A stretch of DNA of 64,000 nucleotides from Steromphala cineraria (GCA_916613615.1 OU744734.1:31628301-31692300); one strand, 5' to 3'; counted from the first letter of the stretch, positions 46,436-56,992 are shown. Made by a program: numbers and translations. Notes: generated from the letters alone by a model not told the origin.

Positions 46436-46643
46436 ATTTACCGCACCTTTTAGTAACATCTTACCGCACCCCCTTTTACATTTTACCGCACCTGTGTTTA
46501 TAACATTTTACCGCACCTGTGTTTATAACATTTTACCGCAATTTTATTACAATTTACCGCAGTATTACATCTTACCGCGTTTTTATTACAATTTACCGCA
46601 GTTATTACATCTTACCTCGTTTATTACATCTTACGTCGTGACA
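46436..46643 (-). repeat. Right array of TTACCGC repeats
   Basis: Inverse of 35977-36146, longer by extra units including two copies of a 25-bp unit with ACCTGTGTTTATAACATTTT. Together the arrays could form a very long imperfect hairpin. Confidence 0.85.
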
Positions 46644-46916
46644 TCGTGGACTGGTATCAAAACAGAATGTGACGCTATTTGGTGGTGTTACGAGTAGATG
46701 TCTTCTTTTTTACAGCCTGAATTTTGGTAACAATCTGGCTTCTAAATATAAAGATATTGACAATGTTCCTACACCTGGAATATAAAGCGTGCTCCTCTCT
46801 CGCGTGGCAAAAAGTTCACTTCCGGATATGAAATATTCCCTGCCGTTCACCACTCCTACGGGGTGATATTTGTTTAAATCATATCCTGGTAATTAGCAGT
46901 TTTTGTGAAGTTTCCA

Positions 46917-46917
<1 letters not shown>

Positions 46918-46950
<33 letters not shown>
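46918..46950 (+). repeat. (CGC)n expansion
   Basis: Eleven CGC units where the duplicate copy (about 57016-57030) has an interrupted run of five. A recent trinucleotide expansion. Confidence 0.85.
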
Positions 46951-47049
46951 ACTCGTACTACTAGCTATAACTTTTTTCCACTAAGCTTTCCAGAACTCTT
47001 ATTCATACCTTATTACTCATACCTCGGGGGAACGATTTTGACACGTTCA

Positions 47050-47645
47050 CTTTCAAGGTCAAAGGTCAAGGTCACGAGATATGTATTCACTCTAAGAATT
47101 CCTTGTAAACGAGATAACTTGAAAAGTTTTTGTGCTATGAAGCTCTTACTTGGTATATATCATCCTTGGAAAAGTAAAAACTTTCGGAAAGGTTTTGGCT
47201 AGAATCCGTCAAAGGTCAAGGTCACAGCAAGGTCATGACGTAAGCATGTTTTAGCAAAAATGCTTTATTTTAACTATGAACACTTTTAATCAATACATGA
47301 TTGTTATACTCGATAAAAAGTGTTAAATGATTGTGTGACCTTGAAGGTCAAAGGTCAAGGTCATGAGATATGAGTTATTGCAATTCCTAGTAAACACAAT
47401 AACTTGAAAAGTTTTTGTGCTATGAAGTTTAGATTTTGTATATATTATCTCTTGAGAAGTTCAAAATTTTCAAAAAGTTTTTGGTACGAACTGTCGAAGG
47501 TCAAGGTCACAGCAAGGTCAACATATATGGAGAAAATGGATTAATTTAATTTTTAACACTTTATTTCATTACAATAATGTTATACTCAATGAAATGTGTT
47601 CATTGATTGTGTGACCTTGAGTGTCAAAGGTCAAGGTCACGAGAA
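47050..47645 (+). repeat. AAGGTCAAGGTCAC array, copy 1
   Basis: Two and a half units of about 280-290 bp, each with CAAAGGTCAAGGTCAC and, mid-unit, AAGGTCAAGGTCACAGCAAG. TCAAGGTCA is the extended half-site bound by monomeric nuclear receptors (FTZ-F1, ERR types). Whether they are used is unknown; the motif density may simply be that of the repeat. Confidence 0.8.
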
Positions 47646-48642
47646 AATTCCCAATTTGGTGAAGCCTGTAAAAGGCGGAACAGGGTAAGGCGATACCCCA
47701 AGTTCCGGGGCTGCTCTGCTTTTGTGGTATCCCGCAAACGCTAATCTAGTTTGAACGGCCAATGGTACATGTGGGTTCTACGAAATAATTGGCAAGTTTA
47801 ATTTGGAAACTGATTTCCATAATAATGTTTTATCGTATAATTTCAAAAATATATTGATAACGTTTACATCCTTAATAAATATCAATATCGCATATGCATA
47901 GTAGCTGTTTAATTTGTAGTTTTTCGGCTTATTTTTTGTATTCCACATTAATGAATTCTGTAAACGAGGTTCGTTCGTTGGTCACCATTTGTTCTACTCT
48001 ACCGTGCACTCAATGCTGCTCAAAGCTTCACGGACATAATGGTACTGAACAGGCTATTACTTATTTCTTTATACTTATGTCTCGGATTAGCCAGTCATAC
48101 GTAAAACCACTGCCAAACGACACATTTCTCACATCAGCAGCCCATAAATGTTTTTCACGATTACCTTACGATAACAACCATTTTGTAAAATTGGTACGAC
48201 GGTCTATACTCTTGCATCCTTGTTAATAACACTCATTTGACTTTCAACATCCATATAGAAGCGGCCTGTTCTCCACGTAAGGGCTTATTAGAAACAATTT
48301 TCCTACTGCAAAAAATCTTTTTTCAAAATATGTGTAAACAGATATTGAAATCAAAATATTTTGTTCACAAATTTCCTTGCAGCAAAATTGGTGATACTTA
48401 AGAGTCAAAAAGTATACATGAAATATCAAGATAAATAAACTTACTTAATTTAAAGTGACACAGAGTATCTTTCTTAAAATTTTATTTGGTTTTGATCAGC
48501 TACAAAATATCTAACATGCTGATTGAAGTTCATATCTCATCACTGGACTTGCAAATATATCCATTATGCATAATATCTCTAAAATGCTTGATTTCATGGA
48601 AAAATCAAGAAAACATCTCAAATACGTTTAATATCCGAAATT

Positions 48643-49078
48643 TTTATGTGAGCGTATTTTCCCGGCAATCCGATTGGTCGAGAACAGGTCACATGACAGT
48701 CGACAGAAAGTGATATTGACTTGACCCCCGTGACCCCGAGTCCGACCAAAAGTGATATTGACTTGAGTTACTAAAAATAGAGTCGATGACGTCAAACCGT
48801 TGTTTCATGACGTCATGCTATTGTTATCATGACGTCATTGACCCGTCCTCGCCAACAATCGAGCCCAAATGCCGCTCATTGCTGTAGGTTTCCATTATGT
48901 CTTGATTTTTTTGACCGAGACATAATAAAACAATGATGGACTGGTGAGTTCGGACAATACCTGTTTTTATAAACCCGAGTAAAACAATATCGACCTCGGA
49001 CTTCGTCCTCGGTCAATATTGTTTTCCTCGGGTCTATAAAAACAGGCATTGACCTCATCACCAGTCTATAATTGTGTA
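48643..49078 (-). mobile_element. Hairpin repeat with CRE-like sites, copy b
   Basis: Inverse of 2340-2945. Copy 2 of the tandem duplication reads straight through at about 58735 (CGAAATAATGCATCC), so this is an insertion. It has three TGACGTCA palindromes within 50 bases (48787-48838). Confidence 0.78.
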
Positions 49079-49829
49079 TTATGCATCCAATTAATCTACC
49101 TATTAGTTACAATATCTAATAAAAACTATCGAATCGAATATATCTTCCTGTCAGCTTATGACAAGGTTTCAAAATACGTTTGGCGAATTTGCGCGCACCA
49201 CTCGAGCCACCTTGTCCGGTTTTCCATCAAAATCCCGACTTTGAATGGCCGTAGTTTCGCTCTAATATTACTGATTGACCTTTAACTTGTTATTTTCAGT
49301 AACAGTTTGTGGTTCCCGATGTAATAACATCGATTTCAAAATTTGATATATGTGATCCTATCAACATACTCTGTGTCTTTTTAAAAGTTTAAAAATGGTA
49401 AAGAGGGTCTTTAAAGGGTTTAGGGAATTATGTTTAAATTACCATTTTCGACCTACAAGACGTTGTTTATATATGAAAAGTTATAAATTTACACTGCATA
49501 ATATTTTTTTGGAAACCACATTTAAAAGTTACACGCTTCGATACGTACCTAAAATCGACTGACCTAGAAAAAGTAGTGTCCTGTATTTTCGGTCGTTTAC
49601 CGGAAGTCTCCCAGTCTACATTCGACCTGTGTAAACTGTGCTGTGACTGCTTACGTGAAACGGCATTGGGTAACGCTGAAATTTTTTTTGTAACGAACGA
49701 TGTCATTGGTTGTTACGAGAAGCGTTAGTTGTATCTATTTTTAGCATGTAAACCGGGTAGAGTTGAGTCCTGTGATTTCGGTCACGTGTCCTTTTGATTT
49801 CGGTCACTATTCCTACAACTTCGGTCACT

Positions 49830-50666
49830 TGGAGAATTTTTAAAAAAATAGCACAAGGGTTGCTAATAATAGAAATAACAGTGTGGAAGTCTACACAGGT
49901 TGATAATAATTATTTTTACATGTTAAAACAATGAGTTCTGCAGTGGGAACATGACTTCAACTCAACTATCATGTATCAAATAAAATAAACGTCATCCCTT
50001 GATAATTAAATGGAGAGTGTTTTTCATGACATATTGTTTGGCTTAGACATGTTCCAAAATACCGTATTTGGTGATATAAATTCAAATCACACACTAATCC
50101 TTAAATGCGTCAGATGTATGACAGTTCATAGTTTTCACACAAAAACTATTTTCGCTTGAATACGTACCATAATACCATATTTACTTATAAAAGTTTAAAT
50201 TATTTCATTTGGCTTTCATATTCATCGCCATATGGAAAATATATGACAATTAATAGTTTTCAATGAACATAGAAAACAAGGTTTAAACATATCCAAAAGT
50301 AGAAATAACACACCCAAGTTTCCTGTGTACTCGTTACATCACCTGGTAAAGACTATCAAAACCAAATTTGTCTTTCTGTTGACTCTTAATAAGTGTGACT
50401 CAAAACCACGACTTTAAACATATGTACACCAACAAAAGACTAAATGGCACTTTAACTGACTTCGTTCTTGACTCGCTCACTGACTCTACATTTAACAATT
50501 AATTATTTTCAGCAGAGGATGTAGTCAGTGCCATTCTTTCTAAGATTCTTGAGACATTAGAATACAAATGTGACAAATGAAGTCGTCATTGGTTTCAATG
50601 GCCTCAATCATCCTCTGCTGAAAAGAATTGGGGACGCATGATTGATGCAGCCAACATTAACACGAA
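49830..50666. other. 3' non-coding part of the pogo element
   Basis: AT-rich. A 16-bp inverted pair TTTTCAGCAGAGGATG (about 50507) and its complement (about 50610) could form a stem downstream of the transposase stop. Nothing else. Confidence 0.45.
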
Positions 50667-52772
50667 TCACATTTTATCCGTGTTCGATGAAAGACAGAGA
50701 AGGCACTGACTTGAGGTGTCCCAGACTGGAGCAGATCTTACATTCTGTTTCCCTTTACCCTTTCCCTGCCCTTTCCCCCTTTTCTCTGTTGATTTGTCCT
50801 TAGTCAGTGTCTTCCTCTGTCTTTTCTCCAAACGATCTTGTTTTGCTTTTTCACGCATATCTTTCTTCTCTTTTTCAATCACTTTATTTGTGAAACATTC
50901 ATCACTGGTCAAGAGTCGATGACCCCTAGGTGTGCTCTGCTTACGCAGCTTTGCCTGATTTGTGTTGCAGACCAAAAATAGCTCATCCACAGTCACTGAA
51001 GTATTTATGTCAACAATTTTGACGTCAGTTCCAGAAAGAGATTTTAAAAGAGCCTCAACTACTGAAGGATCAGTTATGACTGGTTGCACTTCTGTTGATG
51101 TAACAACACCTTCATTCAAGGTTGCATTGCCGGATGTCGTAAACATAGCACTTGAACTCGCCAAAGACAAATCCGACAATGAAACTTCAGAAGAAGATGC
51201 TGATACACCAGTGGATCCTTTGGGAAGACGAGAGTGGTCGGTCGTTTGACATGGATCGTCAGTCGCCAGATCGTCAGTCATCAAAGTCGTCAGAATTGGA
51301 TCATGAGTCATCAGATTGTCAGTCGACAGATCATCACTATTTGATGTTGTTGAACGCTGCTCGTCAGTCACAGATGTCGTCGGATGCTGCTCGTCAGTCA
51401 CAGATGCCGACGGATGCTGCTCGTCAGTCACAGATGTCGTCGGACGCTGCTCGTCAGTCACAGATGTCGTCGGACGCTGCTCGTCAGTCACAGATGTCGT
51501 CGGACGCTGGTCGTCAGTGATAAATGTCGTCGGACGCTGGTCGTCAGTGGTCATATGTGCATGTTCAGTTATGTCATTTGTCAGGCATGGCCTGTAAGCC
51601 CGTGATGGAATGGCGGATGGGTCATACGGGAATATACATGTCACTTGAAAGCCTTTCTTTATATTGTGTTCTGTCATGGCGTCACACCAAGCTCTGGCAA
51701 ACAACCCCGCAAATTTAAAGGATGCCTTCGTCACCACGTTTTGGACATTCACACTCATGTATTCTGTGCAAATAGTGTTGAATCTCTTTGTCAGTGGACC
51801 AAAGCATCCTTTGTCCAGAGGTTGCAGCCAGTGACTGCTATGGGCCGGCATGGCGAGAATGATAACCTTCTCTTGTTTTGCTAGATACAATGTCTCTAAC
51901 ACCTCATGGCTGTGGTGTTGATCAACAATAAGCAACTGTGGTCTCTCGGGACCACAGTGCTTCAGGAACACATTACAGAACCACAGGGCACCAAGCTCAT
52001 CATCTACCCATGCTTTCTCCTGAAAGGCCCAGATCGCACCCTGTGGCCCGTCACCTGTGTTAAAAGAGAGGAGGGACCTTGGGGTTTTACCCTCCACAAC
52101 GAACATTGGTGGCATCTTAAAACCATTAGCATTTACACATGCCACAACAGTGACATTGTCCCGAGCCATGCTTACTCGACTCGGAACACTCCTTACCCCC
52201 TTACCCGCCACCACATTGACAGGTGTATGTTCCAGATGAAACCCGCTCTCATCCATGTTCCATACTTTTTGTGGAGCATGGATGAGAGCTTCGTTGTTCA
52301 AGATAGAACCAAGGCTGGTGTAATATGATTGAACATCCTCTTTAATCATAGCCGATGATCTCGATGTGGAAAGCTTTTGTGGTTTTCTTAATGATAGATC
52401 AGGGTGTCGACGCATGAAACCATAGTACCAGTTCTTCCCGGCTGTTCCATGCCTGAACGGCGTCTTAAGATTAAGTTTGGCACCTAACTGGCTAGCCTTG
52501 GTCATCACTTGACCTCTTGTCAAGCCAAAGCCCTCCTCTGCCGCCACTTTCAGCTTGCCGGCAAATTGGGTTTCAGTGTCTTGATCAAACACAGTTTTTG
52601 CACCCGCTTTGGCCCCGTCCTTCACCTTCCCCACAACGTGATCAGATATCGTAGATCTGGGAATTCTGTACAGTTCGGCAGCCTTACGTAAAGAAAGTGT
52701 TCTTGTGCGTACCTTCTCTGCTGCTTCCCCCACCTTTGAAACATCATATTTTCTGTATTTTTTCTCAGACAT
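50667..52772 (-). CDS. pogo/Tigger-type transposase, 701 aa, intact
   Basis: The start MSEKKYRKYD at 52772 is chosen over an upstream in-frame start because the homology-like region begins there and TTTTAG/G directly precedes it (possible splice acceptor). An N-terminal psq-type helix-turn-helix (SLRKAAELYRIPRSTISDHV) is followed by a CENP-B-type DNA-binding region (GKNWYYGFMRRHPDLSLRKP). The DDE_1 catalytic domain shows WNMDESG, LLIVDQHHSH and LQPLDKGCFGPLTKRF, that is D, D and D with 35 residues between the last two. The usual DNH is DQH here. The C-terminal third has decapeptide repeats (TDEQRPTTSV) and a Lys/Arg-rich tail (KGQGKGKGK) with CLLC. No stops or frameshifts, so possibly active. 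Confidence 0.9.
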   Translation of the reverse strand: MSEKKYRKYDVSKVGEAAEKVRTRTLSLRKAAELYRIPRSTISDHVVGKVKDGAKAGAKTVFDQDTETQFAGKLKVAAEEGFGLTRGQVMTKASQLGAKLNLKTPFRHGTAGKNWYYGFMRRHPDLSLRKPQKLSTSRSSAMIKEDVQSYYTSLGSILNNEALIHAPQKVWNMDESGFHLEHTPVNVVAGKGVRSVPSRVSMARDNVTVVACVNANGFKMPPMFVVEGKTPRSLLSFNTGDGPQGAIWAFQEKAWVDDELGALWFCNVFLKHCGPERPQLLIVDQHHSHEVLETLYLAKQEKVIILAMPAHSSHWLQPLDKGCFGPLTKRFNTICTEYMSVNVQNVVTKASFKFAGLFARAWCDAMTEHNIKKGFQVTCIFPYDPSAIPSRAYRPCLTNDITEHAHMTTDDQRPTTFITDDQRPTTSVTDEQRPTTSVTDEQRPTTSVTDEQHPSASVTDEQHPTTSVTDEQRSTTSNSDDLSTDNLMTHDPILTTLMTDDLATDDPCQTTDHSRLPKGSTGVSASSSEVSLSDLSLASSSAMFTTSGNATLNEGVVTSTEVQPVITDPSVVEALLKSLSGTDVKIVDINTSVTVDELFLVCNTNQAKLRKQSTPRGHRLLTSDECFTNKVIEKEKKDMREKAKQDRLEKRQRKTLTKDKSTEKRGKGQGKGKGKQNVRSAPVWDTSSQCLLCLSSNTDKM
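51353..51560 (-). repeat. 30-bp minisatellite inside the transposase gene
   Basis: About seven in-frame copies of a 30-bp unit (CGTCAGTCACAGATGTCGTC core on the plus strand) encode TDEQRPTTSV-type decapeptides. The opposite-strand frames over it are shadows. Confidence 0.9.
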
Positions 52773-53085
52773 CCTAAAATGAATGAAATCAAAATAAACG
52801 AAATTAAAATTTGAACTTTTAATGTGTCTCAATAAATAACTATACATAGCAAACTTAGTGTTGCACCCCCCTATAGGTGAGCCTAAAATATTATGCTGTG
52901 GCCATGAAAAATTAAACTGACTGAATTTTACACAACTTATATAACGGTTAGTTATGAACTGAATTTCTATTACAACGTTCAGCGAGTCAGATACACGCAA
53001 AGCAAATGCAATTTATTTATTCAATATTAACTTAAATGTGGGGGTGCAACACTTTCTTTCCTATGTATATATCTATTCCATAAAA

Positions 53086-53520
53086 TTAGCAATATACATT
53101 GTCTCCCTCTACGCCTGCATCTCTCAACATGTGAACAAGCTCTTGAACAATCCCTCTCTCTGCTTTTACTCGCAGTAAGTAAATACAATCTAATTTTGGT
53201 CCTCCACCTCTAACTGGGCCGCCATGGGTAATTCTTCCTGTATAAAAAGGGGTAATACTCAGTATTTTATTGCAGCTGAACATTGTGCAAAACGTTGACG
53301 TCAACTGACGAGGTACACGCCCAACAGTCAACCCAGCAACATCCATAACCAACTGTCTAGGGGTAGACCTTACAACCTCATTTACATACATTGGTTCAAT
53401 GTTATTCAATGTTGGAACCCGTATTATTATTGCATTGGGGTCAAATATATTGTCGGGTTCGAGTTCCATCTTCAGTGTCATCATCGGGAACGGTTTCACA
53501 TGGTAAATGTGATACCTACA
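53086..53520 (-). CDS. HIRAN-domain-like exon carried by the pogo element
   Basis: Starts at a splice acceptor near 53520 (TTTATTGTAG) and has no ATG of its own, so an upstream exon is missing from my reading. It runs to a stop at 53086. Motifs: MELEPDNIFDPNAIIIRVP, typical of HIRAN (EP.N.YDPNAI), then VGRVPRQL and GRITHGGPVRGGGPKLDCIY. HIRAN domains bind 3' single-stranded DNA ends in repair helicases. It lies 0.3 kb upstream of the transposase in the same direction; splicing to it is possible but the stop codon argues for a separate protein. Confidence 0.65.
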   Translation of the reverse strand, partial: CRYHIYHVKPFPMMTLKMELEPDNIFDPNAIIIRVPTLNNIEPMYVNEVVRSTPRQLVMDVAGLTVGRVPRQLTSTFCTMFSCNKILSITPFYTGRITHGGPVRGGGPKLDCIYLLRVKAERGIVQELVHMLRDAGVEGDNVYC

Positions 53521-54785
53521 ATAAAGTAAAAGAGGGCTCTAATTTAAATGTATACGATACTTGGTTATCAGCAAGAATATTCTGTTAACTCAATAGCAAA
53601 AAACGCCCTTTTAAGTCAGAAATGAGTAATTTTAATAATTAATGCTTTCAATATTTGATAGGATAATGACAAGTGTTTTAAAATGTTTGGTTGAAATTTG
53701 ACTAGCAAATGCCAGTAATTTCCAGCTATGAACCCTGATTATAGTATATACTTATGAATAGTTTACTTATTTGAGTAGGCCTAAATTGATTTAGATGCAT
53801 GCATGTGGGAAATATTTACACTTGTCTTTTATAACAGTTCATCGAATTTGCATTTTTATAGTCTCAAATTACCCAGTTATCCAAGAAAATACGGCACTGG
53901 GTTTGGTGTTCAGAGTGCTGTTTAATGCATGTGTGTTTGCACCCAGTCCTGGCGGCCCGTTGAAGGTGTGTAATTCAGTTGACAAAACGTCAAAGGGATA
54001 ATCCATTTGCTTAAACATATTATAAATAATTCTAATTAAGAACAAGTTTTTCTCATATAGGCCTATGCATATATTTTGCATACGGTGGATTTTATATGCA
54101 TAACTTATAGAAGCGATAAGCACGTGTTATGTCTGGAGAAATCACTTATTTCAAATTTATTTTTCTAAAACAAAATACGTTTTATAATATTTTTAAATAT
54201 ATATGATTATATATAAATATATAATTTCAGTATATTCACGCAATTATGACTTAAAATTTCAATTGTCGTAATGGTACTAAATTCATATTCAATTATACAT
54301 CCATCATAGTTCATTTTTTAAACAAAAAACGTTTGACCGATTTAATAGGACAGCCAGCTAAGTTGTCCTGCAATTCCGGTCATTTTTATTTAAATAATTT
54401 TTAATCAGTTTTTCACTTTTATTATCAATGAAAGTTATAAAAAGAAATGGTCAAATCGCTCCACGCCACTAAAATGCACACAGAATGATGACGTAGAACA
54501 CCTCACCTGTCAAAAGTAATCACAAAGTTGCGGTTTTGGACTCAGGAATTTCGGAATCGTCTTTGTTATGTGCCGCCAGGAATGCAGAGGTCGATGACGT
54601 CACATTTATCACGTGATAGGCATAAAGTGATGACGCCAATACCGGAAGTAAGTTGCAACGACACTGTAGAAGTCACATGGTTTCCAAATACGGGAAAAAA
54701 AACAACAACACGATCGTTGGGGTATGAGTAATTTTATTACAAACACAGTGACCGAAATAAGGGTATGACCGGTGATTCAGGACAC
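53521..54785. other. 5' part of the pogo element
   Basis: No convincing exon found, though a first exon for the HIRAN gene is expected here. The frame at 54528-54731 on the plus strand has no motif. Confidence 0.4.
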
Positions 54786-55758
54786 TACTCTAAGTCAATG
54801 GGTATTTTAAGAGTGATGACTCACTTTTGTACTGTAGAAGTGTCGGTCTTATGTAGTCCAGATCCCCTGTAACCATGGTCGACAGGATCGCAATAGGAGG
54901 GGCCACAGGATCACTAAACATGTTCTCATTTTAGCTGACACACAACCATTTTCGTCTCCAACCTACACATTAATAAAAGCAATCCTGGTCTCAATCCTGA
55001 CGCTTCTTCAATGTCAAACATGAATGACCGCAAAACAACTTAACATTGATATTTTAGGAACATGATACAACGTCTTTTTAAGAAAATTGATGCAGACAAT
55101 TCTATTATGTTCATTTGATTTTTTTCAGTGAATGTAAAAAATAAACTCGCCCGAACAGCATGATAAACAGCGAGTCTTTCTGCCACACGGCCACTCCGAA
55201 ACATTACAGATGCCATCTTTACCTTTACTTCCGTGACGGGTTACCTCCCTTTGATCAGGGAAGTATAATATGTTCTAACATCCCTGCTTTGATCGTTATG
55301 ACGTGAACAGATCATTTCTATCAAGAAATTTTGACATCGTCATTATTGATTTAATGTATTACTTAAAAGAGATATTGAAGCTCGCTTGTTTACAGAAAAT
55401 GTATTATCATAATTTTTTTTTTTTTTTTTTAAATTGATCTTGTACCATCAACTATCCTAGATCATATATTACATAAGCTCTAGAGCGGGTGCGGTAGTAG
55501 GCCTACCCGGACGCTGGCAGTACTCAGACAGTTTGTACAAAATAATTCATGATTATGCAAAGAATGCATTTATGCTTCAAACAGAAATAAATTCCAAATC
55601 CCTATTCATTCTAGATTCACCACGTGTTATATTTTCGTTTTGAATCATTTAACAACACTCCCTATCGCTATTAGTTAAAACGTATCATCCCAACTGCGGA
55701 TCCGCCCAATCTTAAGATGGGACGCGTCCAAACTTGGAATCCTAAGTTGGGACGTCCC

Positions 55759-55763
55759 ATCTT
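55759..55763. other. Empty site for the 19690-28059 transposon (ATCTT)
   Basis: GGACGTCCCATCTTAAGATG here, against GTCCCATCTT/CACACC and GGTGTG/ATCTTAAGATG in copy 1. Confidence 0.85.
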
Positions 55764-56119
55764 AAGATGGGACAAGGAATGTTTAAACATACATGTAATT
55801 ATCTTATTTAAACATGAATTGTGATAAAAATGATATTTATTAATACAAACGGTATATACGTTTGACACATACAAGAAAAATGTAATTTGATGTTGATTTA
55901 CTCGACTTACGGGCTCGGATTCAACTCCCCCCTTCTACAAGCGAGTGAACACAACAAGTATGTAAAAACACGATGTCGACATTCATTTAATGATAATTTT
56001 TATTTGACATTACGCTTTATAACACATCGATGATTTAGTTATTCATCATTTTCTGTTCTTTTTCAGTCATAAACCATCAACATAGGAATTGAAACAAAAT
56101 AAACAAAATAAAAAACAAC

Positions 56120-56125
56120 GTAAAC
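56120..56125. other. Empty site for the Polinton-like element (GTAAAC)
   Basis: AAAACAACGTAAACAACAT here, against AACGTAAAC/AGTAGT and ACTACT/GTAAACAACAT in copy 1. Confidence 0.92.
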
Positions 56126-56724
56126 AACATAACAGCACAATCCAAGCGACCTTTATTTGAGAATGAACATAAATGTGAATAAACTTATCTGTATTTTATA
56201 TAGTATGAAATACATGTATTAAGAAAATCAACATATTGACCCTCTTTATTTATTTACTATAGATAATATCGCCTTCAAATGTGAAACCAGCTTACCTTAT
56301 ACAAAGAAAGGAATAATCCAAATGTACATACAAATCCAATGTAAAGGCTTTTCTCAATGTGTGTTACAACGCTATCCATTTCGACCTAAAATATGTTGAT
56401 ACACTAACCAAAGGATCAATTCTCGCTACAAACTTCATAGAAACATCACATTAAACCGTTCACTCAGTAAATAACGGCTGGACATGAAATAGTTCACCAT
56501 GACGATATGAAATAGTTCACTGGGACTTTGATGGTGTCGGTCTTTAAAGTACGACAGTTCAAAAACGCGACAACTTTGTGCATTCAAATTTGGCATTAAG
56601 AGAGTTTGATAATTGCTCTAAAGTTTGGTATATTTAGTTTTTCGTTTTTTCAACAATGATACAGTTTGGTAAATATGCGTGTCTGGGCGGACGTTTCGCT
56701 TTAACCAGATATTGTTTTAGAGGC

Positions 56725-56729
56725 TCGGG
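56725..56729. other. Empty site for the foldback-like element (TCGGG)
   Basis: TTAGAGGCTCGGGGACTGG here, against GAGGCTCGTG/TGTTCC and GTGACA/TCGTGGACTGG in copy 1 (one mismatch in the target). Confidence 0.82.
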
Positions 56730-56964
56730 GACTGGTATCAAAACAGAATGTGACGCTATTTGGTGGTATTACAAATAGATGTCTTCTATTTTACAGCTTG
56801 AATTTTGGCTTCTAAATATGAAGATATTGACAATGTTCCTACACCTGGAATATAAAGCGTGCTCCTCTCTCGCGTGGCAAATAGTTCACTTCCGGATATG
56901 AAATATTCCATGCCGTTCACCGCTCCTACGGGGTGATATTTGTTTAAATCATATCCTGGTAATT

Positions 56965-56992
56965 AGCAGCCCCGTCTAAAGACGGGGCTGCT
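56965..56992. repeat. 28-bp micro-palindrome present only in copy 2
   Basis: AGCAGCCCCGTCT and its exact complement around AA. Copy 1 has only TTAGCAGTTTTTG at 46893. The inserted bases total 28, ending CTATCAG. Confidence 0.75.

Larger units (their letters stand above)
35977..46643. mobile_element. Foldback-like element with tandem-array inverted ends, 10.7 kb
   Basis: The left end is TGTTCCGACGTAAGATGTAA; the right end read inward is TGTCACGACGTAAGATGTAA. TCGTG stands on both sides (35972-35976, 46644-46648), and the duplicate locus has the unfilled TCGGG at 56725-56729. So this is one insertion with TGT..ACA termini and a 5-bp target duplication. The ends are arrays of a 17-20 bp motif in opposite orientation, as in Foldback elements. 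The interior carries other retroelements but no transposase of its own that I can see. Confidence 0.8.
18735..49573 (+). repeat. Tandem duplication, copy 1 (interrupted)
   Basis: Four blocks, 18735-19689, 28060-28426, 35369-35976 and 46644-49573, are collinear and nearly identical with 54788-59460. Between them lie three large insertions with target duplications (19690-28059, 28427-35368, 35977-46643); a hairpin repeat is inserted at 48643-49078. The unit itself codes for nothing I recognise. It carries an AAGGTCAAGGTCAC array and one 110-codon frame (47894-48226) that is probably fortuitous. Confidence 0.88.
49576..54785 (-). mobile_element. pogo-type DNA transposon, 5.2 kb
   Basis: Ends GTGTCCTG..CAGGACAC, each flanked by TA (49574-49575, 54786-54787), the target duplication of Tc1/mariner/pogo. 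Subterminal TTTCGGTCA repeats lie at about 49589, 49777, 49798 and 49819, and near the right end at about 54371, 54749 and 54766. It carries two minus-strand genes: a HIRAN-domain protein and the transposase. Confidence 0.83.

Noticed and set aside
46918..46950. CRISPR-like or satellite array
   Set aside because: Simple trinucleotide repeat. No CRISPR-type repeat-spacer structure is present anywhere in the window; the GCGGTAA arrays have no unique spacers of constant length.
47894..48226. 110-codon frame kept open as 113 codons at 57980-58321
   Set aside because: The two copies are so similar overall that an open frame would survive by chance; there is no domain, and the substitutions seen are not codon-biased. 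Not counted as a gene, though it is the best frame of the duplicated unit.
51152..51605. Several plus-strand frames with SQMSSDAARQ or CSSVTDVVG repeats
   Set aside because: They are opposite-strand readings of the 30-bp minisatellite inside the pogo transposase.
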